Source: Chimonanthus salicifolius
Lineage: Eukaryota > Streptophyta > Magnoliopsida > Laurales > Calycanthaceae
Length of the DNA: 64,000 nucleotides
Direction of reading: 5' to 3'
NCBI GenBank assembly: GCA_013350335.1
Contig: CM023538.1
Coordinates: 55,658,769 to 55,722,768, forward strand
The notes under the pieces are model-generated. The model made no database searches, was not told the DNA's origin, and saw only the letters and a list, made by a program, of their open reading frames with translations. Position numbers and translations under genes: made by a program. Shown one piece after another: positions 44,491-53,945 of this stretch (position 1 is its first letter; each line of letters starts with the position of its first letter).

Positions 44491-46679
44491 GTGCCCCTTG
44501 ACCGACGCGTGGCGGTGAAAATAACGTCTGCGCATTCCATCGCAGGTAAACCATTACATCGGGTGTTTTTCGCGGGTCCTAGTTCTGGTAAATTCAATGC
44601 CACGTGGCGTTTAGCGAGGTTCTTGTAAATAGCCGGGAAATTTTATAAAATCGTGTTTGGGTAAGAGGCAGTGGGTGCACGTCGGTGTCGTTTTAGTTGA
44701 GTGGTTGATCTTAATCCATCGTTTTCCAATGATTGGGTGGCATCAGATGATCTGGATCGTCCAATTATTTGACTATAAAAATTCACTTTAAAATTTTAAC
44801 TTCGATTTTCTGTGGAAAATTGGAAATTAATCATATAAATCAAAATTTTGATACTTTCAAATAAATTTTGATTTCAGAAATAACTACAAAAATCTATACT
44901 ACCGTTGAAAGTTAGATTCTCTAGATTAATTAACCTATATTTAAATTTAGATTGAATTAGGATTTGTCAATTTTATCATTTTTATGACTAAACTCACTTG
45001 ATCGAAGGAAAATGGCTCGGATTTATTATTAGCGAACGAGGTATCAACATTGACCTTGCAAAGTTATACAAGCATGTATCTTACAAAGACCTCTAGTGTA
45101 ATCCCACATATACATAAGACCTCTAGTGTAATCCCACGTATACATAAAACTACATGGGTATCTTAATTCTTTATATCTTAAACCGACACATGCTTAAGAT
45201 ATATTTGAACATAACTATTTTTATAGAAATTAATTCATTAACAATTCCTTTTTCATAAAAATGAAAATTATAGATTTTGTTTTTCATATTATCATTTCTA
45301 TTGCTTACTACAATAAAAAAGGTTTCTACAATGATTCATCAATGAATTTTTTTTATTATTAAATGGGTGGCGCATAACTTAATCACACCTAATTTATATA
45401 TGATAATGACAATGATGATATCATCACCATTATAGTAATCCTAATAACAACATCTTCTCCAAGAGAATCTCCTACTTTAACTTCTCCTCATCCAAACACA
45501 AACTTAAAATATTGTTTATTTTCTTTAGATTTAGATTCAACTTAAATTATGACTATAGATACATCTTCGCTGTTGGATTGTGAATCATAGATGAAATTAT
45601 TTATCTAATAATTTTATTTTTATTAAAAGAATTAAAACCTATTATAATTTAAAATGCTCCTTTTGAACGTTTTGATAGTTCTCATAATTAATTATCTAAC
45701 TGGGCTTTTTGTCAATTATAGAATGGGTTAAAGAATCTGAGCTTAAATGCCCTAACTTTTGTAGCTCCCCTCATTAAATTGTTTTCAAATTCAGACTAGG
45801 AATATAAAGATATAAATGCAAACCCCAAAATGATAATGTCTATTACTAGGAGTAAGAATCATTAAATTACCATATTTAGTCAACCAAGCACGAACCAAAT
45901 TTTAAGTAAATATTTTTATTAAAACTCAGTCAATTGCTAAGTTATGCCAAGTATATGACTCAAGGTAGGAATATAAAATAAGGATGATTCATGTTGTATC
46001 GGACAATAATTCGATTGTATTATATCAGTCGATACGGCATGTATTACTTACTTTCATAATTTAATTTTTTCAAAAAATATTGTTTAAAAAATTGTGACAT
46101 AATTTAAAAATGTTTAGAAATAAATTCTTAAAGTGTAAAAAATATTTGTCACTTCTAAATTTTTTTCTTAAAATTAGTCTATTTTTCAATTATAAATTAC
46201 AATAAAACGTAGATATCACTCTAGAATACTAGAGAATGTGAATTTCTTCCTCATATTGATTTTCTATTATTTAAAGTTTTTAGATATTTTTCAATTTTTT
46301 TTACACTAATGCTTTTATTTAGATTTTTGCTATGTCATACAAAGATAGTAATAAGTAATTAAATAAGTTATTAAATTAAGTAACTCGACAAACTGAAAAT
46401 AAAAAAAATAAAAACTCTCAGAATATCGTTAACAGTTAAAACTTAAAACTATGATCACAGACCAGAGTTGACGAGAACCCCTTTAATTCCGTGGGATGGT
46501 AAGCGGGCCCACATTTTAGACAGCTGGCTCGAACTAGTTTGAAAGAAGGCCGGAAATTTTGAAAATAACGGTGGAATCTTCTATTATTGGCTAAATCTGT
46601 TTTCCACGCGGAATTTGTGTTACAAGTTCGAAGGCAATTGAGTTCACTTTTTTTGGAAAACTGCACCAGATCTCTATGG
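44491..46679. other. Downstream and intergenic region, AT-rich
   Basis: No gene is supported. The GC content falls sharply after about 44640. A perfect-length tandem pair of a 30-bp unit, GACCTCTAGTGTAATCCCAC plus 10 more bases, lies at 45088-45147. A stretch near 45990-46045 carries TATCGG and TCGATACGG words like those of the hAT MITEs but without recognisable ends. Confidence 0.45.
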
Positions 46680-47038
46680 ATCCATTAAAGGAGCACTTAT
46701 ACGTTCAGATTTTCTGCAAATTTTCAGGTGAAATTACGATTTTATCTCTGCATTTTTATTCATTCGAATGAATGTCTAGTTCATTTTGGCATTCATTCGA
46801 ATGAATCATCAAGTGTATTTTCAATTCATTCAAATGAATGGGCTGAACAGTAATACGAAATACTGCTCAGCCCCATTCATTCGAATGAATGGACGATTCA
46901 TTCAAATGAATGGGTCTCATTCATTCAAATGAATGGGCCTCATTCATTCAAATGACCCATTCATTCGATTGAATGGGTCTCATTCACTCAAATGATTTAA
47001 ATATTAAGATTTATTTTAAAACTTTACACTTGTTTTTT

Positions 47039-47607
47039 AAGCACTGTGTATTTTCAAAATTTCTCAAATTAAATATCTAGACTAATTAAAATAATCTGAT
47101 AAAAATACCTTAAGACTTTAAGGTCTTTTGACACTCCTAAATATTTAAAACACAGTATTTTACAAATAAGGGTATTCCTAGGGTGTGTCAAAAATATATT
47201 TGGAAGTGTCAAAAGACCTTGAAGTTTTAAGGTATTTTTATCAGGTTATTTTAATTAGTCTAAATATTCAATTTGAGAAATTTTGAAAATACACAGTGCT
47301 TAAAAATAGTTGTCTATATTTTAAAACATAGACCGTTATTTTTTAAGCACTGTGTATTTTCAAAATTTCTCAAATTGAATATCTAAACTAATTAAAATAA
47401 CCCGATAAAAATACCTTAAGACTTAAAGGTCTTTTGACACTTCCAAATGTGTTTTTGACACACTCTAGGGATACCCTTATTTGTAAAATACTGTGTTTTA
47501 AATATTTAGGAGTGTCAAAAGACCATTAAGTCTTAAAGTATTTTGATCAGGTTATTTTAATTAGTTTAGATATTCAATTTGAAAAATTTTAGAAATACAC
47601 AGTGCTT
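47039..47607. repeat. Left pair of 263-bp palindromic units (U1, U2)
   Basis: U1 (47039-47302) and U2 (47345-47607) each start AAGCACTGTGTATTTTC and end with its complement GAAATACACAGTGCTT or similar, so each folds on itself with arms of about 90-120 bp. The asymmetric core is reversed between them: AAATAAGGGTATTCCTAGG in U1, GGGATACCCTTATTTG in U2. A 42-bp linker with a short inverted repeat around TCTATATTTTAAAACATAGA separates them. Confidence 0.85.
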
Positions 47608-47659
47608 AAAAAATAAGTTTAAAATTTTAAAAAGATTTAAATAAATGTATACTGTTACT

Positions 47660-47885
47660 GTAACCTGTAACTCATGAATCATTCGAATGATTCATCTCAT
47701 TCGTGATGAATCATTCGAATGATTCATCTAAGAACGTCTTCGTATTCATTCCGTCCGCATTTCGTCCGTGTTCATTCGAATGAACGAATGAACCGATCAT
47801 TCTGAACATTCATTCGAATGAACGGTCGGTTCATTCGAATGAATTCACGAATAAGATGAATCATTCGAATGATTCATGAGTTACA
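47660..47885. repeat. Central array of ATTCGAAT palindromes
   Basis: ATGAATCATTCGAATGATTC occurs at about 47677, 47708 and 47855, and GTTCATTCGAATGAAC-type copies at about 47769, 47805 and 47828. GTAACCTGTAACTCATGA at the left is mirrored by TCATGAGTTACAGGTTAC at the right, so the array is the loop end of the large inverted repeat. Confidence 0.8.
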
Positions 47886-47937
47886 GGTTACAGTATACAT
47901 TTATTTAAATCTTTTTAAAATTTTAAACTTATTTTTT

Positions 47938-48505
47938 AAGCACTGTGTATTTCCAAAAATTTTCAAATTAAATATCTAAACTAATTAAAATAACCTGATC
48001 AAAATACTTTAAGACTTAATGGTCTTTTGACACTCCTAAATATTTAAAACACAGTATTTTACAAATAAGGGTATTCCTAGGGTGTGTCAAAAACACATTT
48101 GGAAGTGTCAAAAGACCTTTAAGTCTTAAGGTATTTTTATCGGGTTATTTTAATTAGTTTAGATATTCAATTTGAGAAATTTTGAAAATACATAGTGGTT
48201 AAAAAATAACGGTCTATGTTTAAAATATAGACAACTATTTTTAAGCACTGTGTATTTTTAAAATTTCTCAAATTGAATATCTAGACTAATTAAAATAACC
48301 TGATAAAAATATCTTAAGACTTCAAGGTCTTTTGACACCTCTAAATGTGTTTTTGACACACCCTAGGAATACCCTTATTTGTAAAATACTGTGTTTTAAA
48401 TATTTAGGAGTGTCAAAAGACCTTGAAGTCTTAAGGTATTTTTATCAGATTATTTTAATTAGCCTAGATATTCAATTTGAGAAATTTTGGAAATACACAG
48501 TGCTT
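47938..48505. repeat. Right pair of 263-bp palindromic units (U3, U4)
   Basis: U3 (47938-48200) and U4 (48243-48505) are the inverted counterparts of U2 and U1 and have the same length, with the 42-bp linker also inverted. U3 ends CATAGTGGTT, where the other units have CACAGTGCTT. They are very similar to the left pair by eye. Confidence 0.85.
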
Positions 48506-49014
48506 AAAAAACAAGTGTAAAGTTTTAAAATAAATCTTAATATTTAAATCATTCGAATGACCCATTCATTCGAAAGAATGGGTCATTTGAATGAATGAGG
48601 CCCATTCGAATTCATTCGAATGAATGGGGCTGAGCAGTATTCCGTGTTACTGTTCAGTCCATTTATTCGAATGAATTGAAAATACACTTGATGATTCATT
48701 CGAATGAATGATTCATTCGAATGAATGCCAAAATGAACTGGCATTTATTCGAATGAATGGAAACGCGGGGGTAAAATCGTAATTTCACCCGAAAAATTTG
48801 ATTTCGGGTGTGTAGAGGCAGAAAATCCGGGTGTGTGTAAGTGCTCCCATCCATTAAACATGTATATCTATGCTAAGTTAGAAATAATTGAATTATAGAT
48901 TTATGACATTTATTAATAAAAAAATTCTAAATTACTAATATTTTTAATTAAATTAAACGTTATTATTAAATATGTATTACTACACTATTTAAATGTAATA
49001 AAATAGATTATTAA

Positions 49015-49181
49015 CCCACATAAGTGTAGTTCAACTAGTTATCTCCCGTCTCAGGAAGCGGGAAGTTGCGGATTTGAACTCTCATGACCTAACTTTAGTG
49101 TGCCCTAGGAGTAGTGAGTTCATCCATAGGGGTTTTATGTTGGGTAACCCACGGTTTTCCACATGTAAATTCAAAAAAAAA
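49015..49181 (+). mobile_element. tRNA-derived SINE (family A) with target duplication
   Basis: The 14-bp repeat AAATAGATTATTAA flanks it at 49001-49014 and 49182-49195. The head has GTGTAGTTCAACTAG (box A) and GCGGATTTGAACTC (box B). The body has AACTTTAGTGTGCCC, the 3' end CGGTTTTCCACATG, and a poly(A) tail. This copy shows the full 167-bp length of the family. Confidence 0.88.
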
Positions 49182-49199
49182 AAATAGATTATTAAAATT

Positions 49200-49526
49200 A
49201 AACCACTTATCAACTATTCCTTCATATATGTAACTCCAATAACTTTATCTTTTTTGAAAGGTATTAACATAAGTTCATAAGACTTAGATCCAAATGAATT
49301 ACAATGTACAAACTAATTTATTATCCAAAACAAAGGCCACGACGATCATTTACAAGCTATATTTTGTGGATCATAGGTGATAAACACCATTATAGGTGGC
49401 ATTAACTCCCACCTTTCGTAGAAATCCGCAACGAATCTATAGGTGGCATTAATCTCGAAGAAACATTTTCTTGGAAAAATTTATAAAGCACTTTGTTAAA
49501 ACTTGATTAAATAAATTTTAAATATA
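49200..49526. other. AT-rich intergenic, nothing recognised
   Basis: No gene or RNA supported. Confidence 0.4.
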
Positions 49527-49902
49527 ATAACTTATATTTTCAGCACAATATTGTCCGCTTTAGATCTCATATGGGATGGCCTTCACGATTTTAAATTGGG
49601 CCATGCTGAAAAGGCCTTGTGCTAAGGAGAGGAGAGCACCATCTTATAAGCCCACATCCCCTCCACCTCATGGGCGATGTTGGACTTTTTGTAATAACTC
49701 GTCCCTTTAGCACAATATTGTCCATTTTGGATCCCACGTCAGGCAGCTAACACGGCTTTGCATTGGGTCTGGCCCACAAGACCAGACCCAAAAGGCCTTG
49801 TGCTAAGGAAAGGGGATCACCCTCTTATAACCCTGCACCCCCTCCATCTCATGGGAGATTTGAGACTTTTTTTCCACACCCCCATGTGGGTGGGGTATTA
49901 CA
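49527..49902 (-). mobile_element. TRIM-like element remnant, two LTR copies (TRIM-3)
   Basis: On the minus strand one LTR runs from 49902 (TGTAATACCCC) to 49690 (GAGTTATTACA), 213 bp. A second, diverged copy of the same sequence follows at once (49689-49527) without its first bases and without any interior. Shared words are AGCACAAGGCCTTTT, TATAAG and GACAATATTGTGCT, the last two also present in TRIM-1. The missing interior suggests a deletion that fused the LTRs. Confidence 0.68.
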
Positions 49903-49909
49903 TTAAACA

Positions 49910-50780
49910 CCTGGATTATATGCATATTTGACTTGACCCAATATGATATAACCAAGTTTAAATTAGTTGATATTAAGATTAAATAGGTTGGCCAAAATCC
50001 AAACTAACCCATTGATAAAATTGGTTGACCCAATGGGTCCTAACCCATATATCAAATGGGTAAACCTGATCAGGTACCAGGTCAAGCTTAAATGAGTTGA
50101 CTCAATTTGACCTATTTATTAAAAGCTTAATTTAACTCAACTCAACTCAATTTGTAACAAGCTTGACCCACATAAAAAATAAGTTGGTCTAACTTGAACA
50201 ATCTTAAATGGGTCAATCCAACCAATAATGACTTAAATATTTTATTATACGGGTTAGACTAATTCAAAATGACCTATTGGTTAATTGGTGAATACAATCT
50301 GAACGAAAAATCCGAAATGGATCAATCCGAATTGTAGCTAAAACAACTCATTTATTAATGAGTTGAACTAACCGAAGTACCTGTTCAACTCTAAATGGCT
50401 TAACCCATTTAGCCCATTTATTGAGTAGTGGACCCAATGCAATAGTTATCAATTTTGTCCTATTTTTAAATGGTTAACACAACCCAGCTCGATTAATTTA
50501 CTAAACAATTCTTCATTATATTGATTAGTGGTAAATAAATATAGAGAAAATTTTAAATTAGAAAGTAAATATCTACTAAACTGACCAACAAATGTGTCCT
50601 TAAGATACTGTTAATATTGATGGGTATTGAATTTACGTTTGATAATAGAATGGGTTGGTCCTATCTTTATTTTATCTATAATAGGTATTGAAAATACTTG
50701 GTTTTCCATAAACTTTGCACACCTAGTATTACTGTATCAAATGTGGAAGCTGGACAGGTCGGGTTGGATTTCACTTCAAC
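49910..50780. other. Intergenic, degenerate repetitive text
   Basis: No gene is supported. From about 49930 to 50480 variants of GACCCATTT, GGTTGACC and AACTCAA recur in both orientations, as in a decayed repeat of unknown type. Confidence 0.4.
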
Positions 50781-50781
50781 C

Positions 50782-50862
50782 TTTTTTTTTTGATTAACAT
50801 GGGGAAAACTAAGACACAATCTTACTAAAACTCCCACGGCGAAGTCCTAACCCAATTTTACA
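50782..50862 (-). repeat. SINE family A, 3' end fragment, minus strand
   Basis: The reverse complement reads GGGTTAGGACTTCGCCGTGG, then GAGTTTTAGTAAGATTGTGT and a poly(A) run (T run 50781-50790). This matches the 3' end of the copy at 51728-51889. Confidence 0.65.
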
Positions 50863-50864
50863 AT

Positions 50865-51713
50865 AAATATGCCTAGGTCCATTGTGAAAATAATGTGGTG
50901 TCTCCTTTAATTAAAGAGAGACTGTAAGATTTTATTTATAGAGAAACTCAAATACAAATAAAGCAAATAAATATAAATAAATGCGGAAAGTCCTAAATGA
51001 TGAAACACAATATTAAAAAATATTTAAATATATCTTAATATAACCTAATTATATCTTAACAGCCATATTTAGATGGGGCAAGTATGCTTAAGACCAATCC
51101 TAGTGAAAATGCATCAAAAGCCAGTCTTCATTCGGGTCAATTCAGTCTTAGTTTGGGGGTCGGTCTTGACCTGGGCCCAGGGCCTTAAGCTGCAGAACTT
51201 TAGGCCCACAAAAGACTCTTAAGAATGAGGCAATGAGCTAAAAACCCTAGGCCCATAAAAGCTTTTAACTTGAAAGGCTTTTAGCTTCCATAAAAGGCTA
51301 AGTTATGTCTTTTTTTCTCCTTAAGAAACGAAATGAAAGTAGACTAAATAATTTACAAATGGATTAAAGTAAATCAAATTTTAACAAAAACTTTAGTCTT
51401 AATCAGTTGACGTTAGATGTCATAATCGCTATATATCCTTATTTTTATTAAGAACGCTTAGTGATTTTGATCACTTAAATCAAGTGGCTAGAATGAATTG
51501 AAATGTGTATTTATAGTGCATCAATTGCACGCATCAGTTTATTTTTGGTTTGATAGACAAGTATAAAAGACAAAGAAGATAAAAATACGATTTCTATTTT
51601 TAAAAAATATATAAGTAAATAAAACTTAGAATGATTGTGTTGTGCGAAGTATGAGTCCAAAGCTGGTCCAATTTTAATTTGAGCTTTCCTTTTAGCATAG
51701 ACTAATGTTAAAA
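50865..51713. other. AT-rich intergenic, nothing recognised
   Basis: No gene or RNA supported. Confidence 0.4.
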
Positions 51714-51727
51714 ATTGATTTAAGTTG

Positions 51728-51889
51728 TCCACATGGGTGTAGTTCAACTGTTGCCTCTTGTCTTGGTGGGATGTTGTGTGTTCGAGCTCTCATAGCTTAA
51801 CTTTGGTGTGTCCTAGAAGTAGTGAGTTCATTCGTGGGGGTTTTAGTAAGACTGTGTCTAAATTTCTCACACGTAAATCCAAAAAAAAA
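51728..51889 (+). mobile_element. tRNA-derived SINE (family A) with target duplication
   Basis: The 14-bp repeat ATTGATTTAAGTTG flanks it at 51714-51727 and 51890-51903. The head has TCCACATGGGTGTAGTTCAA (box A) and GTGTGTTCGAGCTC (box B). The 3' end is GTTTTAGTAAGACTGTGTC, the second 3' subtype of the family, followed by a poly(A) tail. Confidence 0.88.
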
Positions 51890-51903
51890 ATTGATTTAAG
51901 TTG

Positions 51904-52564
51904 GGCGAAGCCTAATTCTTTATTTTGGGTCTCACAAATTATATCATTTAAATCATATTCAATTATTTATTATATTTCACTTAAATATAAAAATGTCTTT
52001 AAAAATATATTTCATTTATACAATATAATGCTTTAAAAATGGATGGTTGAGTCTACAACCAGAATTATTTTAATTTATAAACACTTTGAATCTATCTCCA
52101 GCCATCCATTTTTATGATTTTATATTAAGTGAGTTAAATAATTTAAAAATATTTTATATTTAAATATATTTAAGATACATAATTTGAATAATATAGTTTG
52201 TAGAAATGTAAAACTCAAAATAAGAGTAAAACATGAGAAATTATCCGTTGTGAACTGGTTCAACTTAAACTAGTTCGCTAACTTTTGGTTTAGCTTATGC
52301 TACACACTGAGAATGAATTAGACTGATAGATTTGCACTTACAAAGAAAGTGTGATAAAATTCTATTTTAAAAGATCATTTTTAGTTTAGTTTTTAAAGAA
52401 AAAAAATTCAGCCATCTGCCTGAGTTGAGCTTAATCCAACAATGGACATATGTCGAAATAAGTTTAAATTTGGAAAAAAAATCCCATTCATGAGAAAGAA
52501 AAATAGTGTAAATGTACACCCAATTGAAAATAATTTGTAGTAACTATTATAGGCTCCTTGCTAT
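51904..52564. other. AT-rich intergenic, nothing recognised
   Basis: No gene or RNA supported. Confidence 0.4.
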
Positions 52565-52572
52565 AGCTAGAG

Positions 52573-52779
52573 CAGGGATTTTAATATCGGCTGATATGTA
52601 TCGTCTCGGCCGATATATATCAGTTTTTAAACCTATATATATCAGTGATATTTGTCGATATCAGACGATATTCGATATATATCACCGATATCGATGGTTT
52701 TAATTTAACAAAAAAAAAGAGAGAGACAAATTTCTTGGTCGATATTCGGAAATCGGTTGATACTGAGATTTCAACCCCT
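52573..52779. mobile_element. hAT-type MITE, diverged copy
   Basis: It begins CAGGGATTTTAATATCGG and ends with the complement of AGGGGTTGAAATCTCAGTAT, the same termini as the MITE at 18904-19087. The interior is again rich in ATATCGG and TCGATA palindromes. Flanks AGCTAGAG (52565-52572) and AGCCAAGAG (from 52780) are similar but not identical, as in an old 8-bp duplication. Confidence 0.7.
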
Positions 52780-52789
52780 AGCCAAGAGG

Positions 52790-53183
52790 TTATGGATTCA
52801 AGTCTCATATATATCACATAGACACTTGGCTATTGAAACAATTTGCCAAATTCAAATTTAAAACGCCAAACTCCAAATGATGGCAATGGGAGGGGCCTAC
52901 ATAGCTCAAGTCCTGAGCCTCGGGAGAAACTCGAATTGGATAAACATCAAGATTGTGTATATAGTACCTAGTTTATTTCTCTTTTTTCTTTTTTAAGTTC
53001 AAAGATTATAAAAAATTTAACTATTAAGATTGAAAATAAACTTAATGATACTTAGCATAAAATTTACTTTATAACTACTTTAAAGATATTTGATGACTTT
53101 GACCACTAGTATCAACTAAATATTAATTGAATTTTGAGATGAAATTTTGTAAATTTATAGCTTATCAACTCTATTTCCAATCT
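52790..53183. other. AT-rich intergenic, nothing recognised
   Basis: No gene or RNA supported. Confidence 0.4.
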
Positions 53184-53188
53184 CTACT

Positions 53189-53940
53189 TGTGATACCCCT
53201 ACCCCTTATGAAACACATCAAACTGATGTGGGAAGTTCCACATCGATTTGGAAGAAAGAGGATGGTGGGTTTATTTGAGGCCACTCACCTCTACTCTAGT
53301 GTGAGGCCTTCCAACCCAGTGGATGGGTAGTGGAAACAAAACCTTCAGGGATGAACTCAAAGAGGATAATATCGCACTGCGTACTCTGATACCAAGTGAA
53401 ACCTTTTGGGCCTGGCCATGTGGGCCAGGGCCCACGAATAAAACCGTGCTGGCTCGCTTGTGTGCGAGGCCCAGAGCGGACAATATCATACGGAGTTGGG
53501 CCCTAAGCCCTGTGTTTAGGTCGGGTTGTTACAAATTGGTATCAGAGCCGAGTTCACTCAGACTGTGTGGGCTTTCCTCTTTCCCTAGTGTTGTTGAACT
53601 GAGCTGAGTCGAGCCGAGGGTAGCTCGAGGCCTTAGGGGGTGTGATTGTGATACCCCTACCCCTTGTGAAACACACCAAACTGATGTGGGAAGTCCCACA
53701 TCGGTTTGGAAGAAAGAAAATGGTGGGTTTATTTGAAGCCACCCACCTCTACTCTAGTGTGAGGCCTTATAGCCTAGTGGATGGGTAGTGGAAACGAAAC
53801 CTTGAGGGGTGAACCTAAAGAGGACAATATCGCGTTGCGTACTCTGATAACCGTGCAGGCTCGCTTGTGTGGGAGGCCCAGAGCGGACAATATCACACTG
53901 AGTTAGACCCTAAGCTCTGTGTTCGGATCGTGTCGTTACA
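53189..53940 (+). mobile_element. Complete TRIM element, 752 bp (TRIM-2)
   Basis: The 5-bp target duplication CTACT flanks the element at 53184-53188 and 53941-53945. The LTRs are 53189-53533 (345 bp) and 53647-53940 (294 bp); both start TGTGATACCCC and end GTTACA. The second lacks 51 bp present in the first (after CTCTGATA). The 113-bp interior starts with the Met-tRNA primer site TGGTATCAGAGCC (53537-53549) and ends with AGGGGG (53635-53640) near the second LTR. There is no coding capacity. The LTR contains GTGGGAAGTYCCACATCG, a word common in plant TRIM LTRs. Confidence 0.94.
53537..53549 (+). promoter_or_regulatory. Primer binding site of TRIM-2
   Basis: TGGTATCAGAGCC lies three bases after the 5' LTR and matches the initiator Met-tRNA complement exactly as in the gypsy element at 28212. 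Confidence 0.92.
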
Positions 53941-53945
53941 CTACT

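Larger units (their letters stand above)
46689..48848. mobile_element. Nested palindromic foldback element, 2.16 kb, MULE-like ends
   Basis: The 9-bp direct repeat ATCCATTAA flanks the element at 46680-46688 and 48849-48857. The ends are inverted repeats: the left begins AGGAGCACTTA and the right, reversed, GGGAGCACTTA. Inside both ends the shared GGTGAAATTACGATTTTA follows. The two halves are inverted copies around a centre near 47770. Each half holds an outer array of ATTCATTCGAATGAAT-type palindromes, two 263-bp units that are themselves palindromic, and part of a central palindrome array. A 9-bp duplication suggests Mutator-like transposase. No coding frame of any length is recognisable. 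Confidence 0.85.

Noticed and set aside
44179..44535. Antisense open frame of 118 codons under the MPQVDLETL gene
   Set aside because: It is a shadow of the GC-rich sense frame and has no recognisable domain.
47700..47890. CRISPR-like array in the palindrome cluster
   Set aside because: The repeats are palindromes of transposon type with irregular spacing in a plant nuclear context, and the spacers are not unique sequences.
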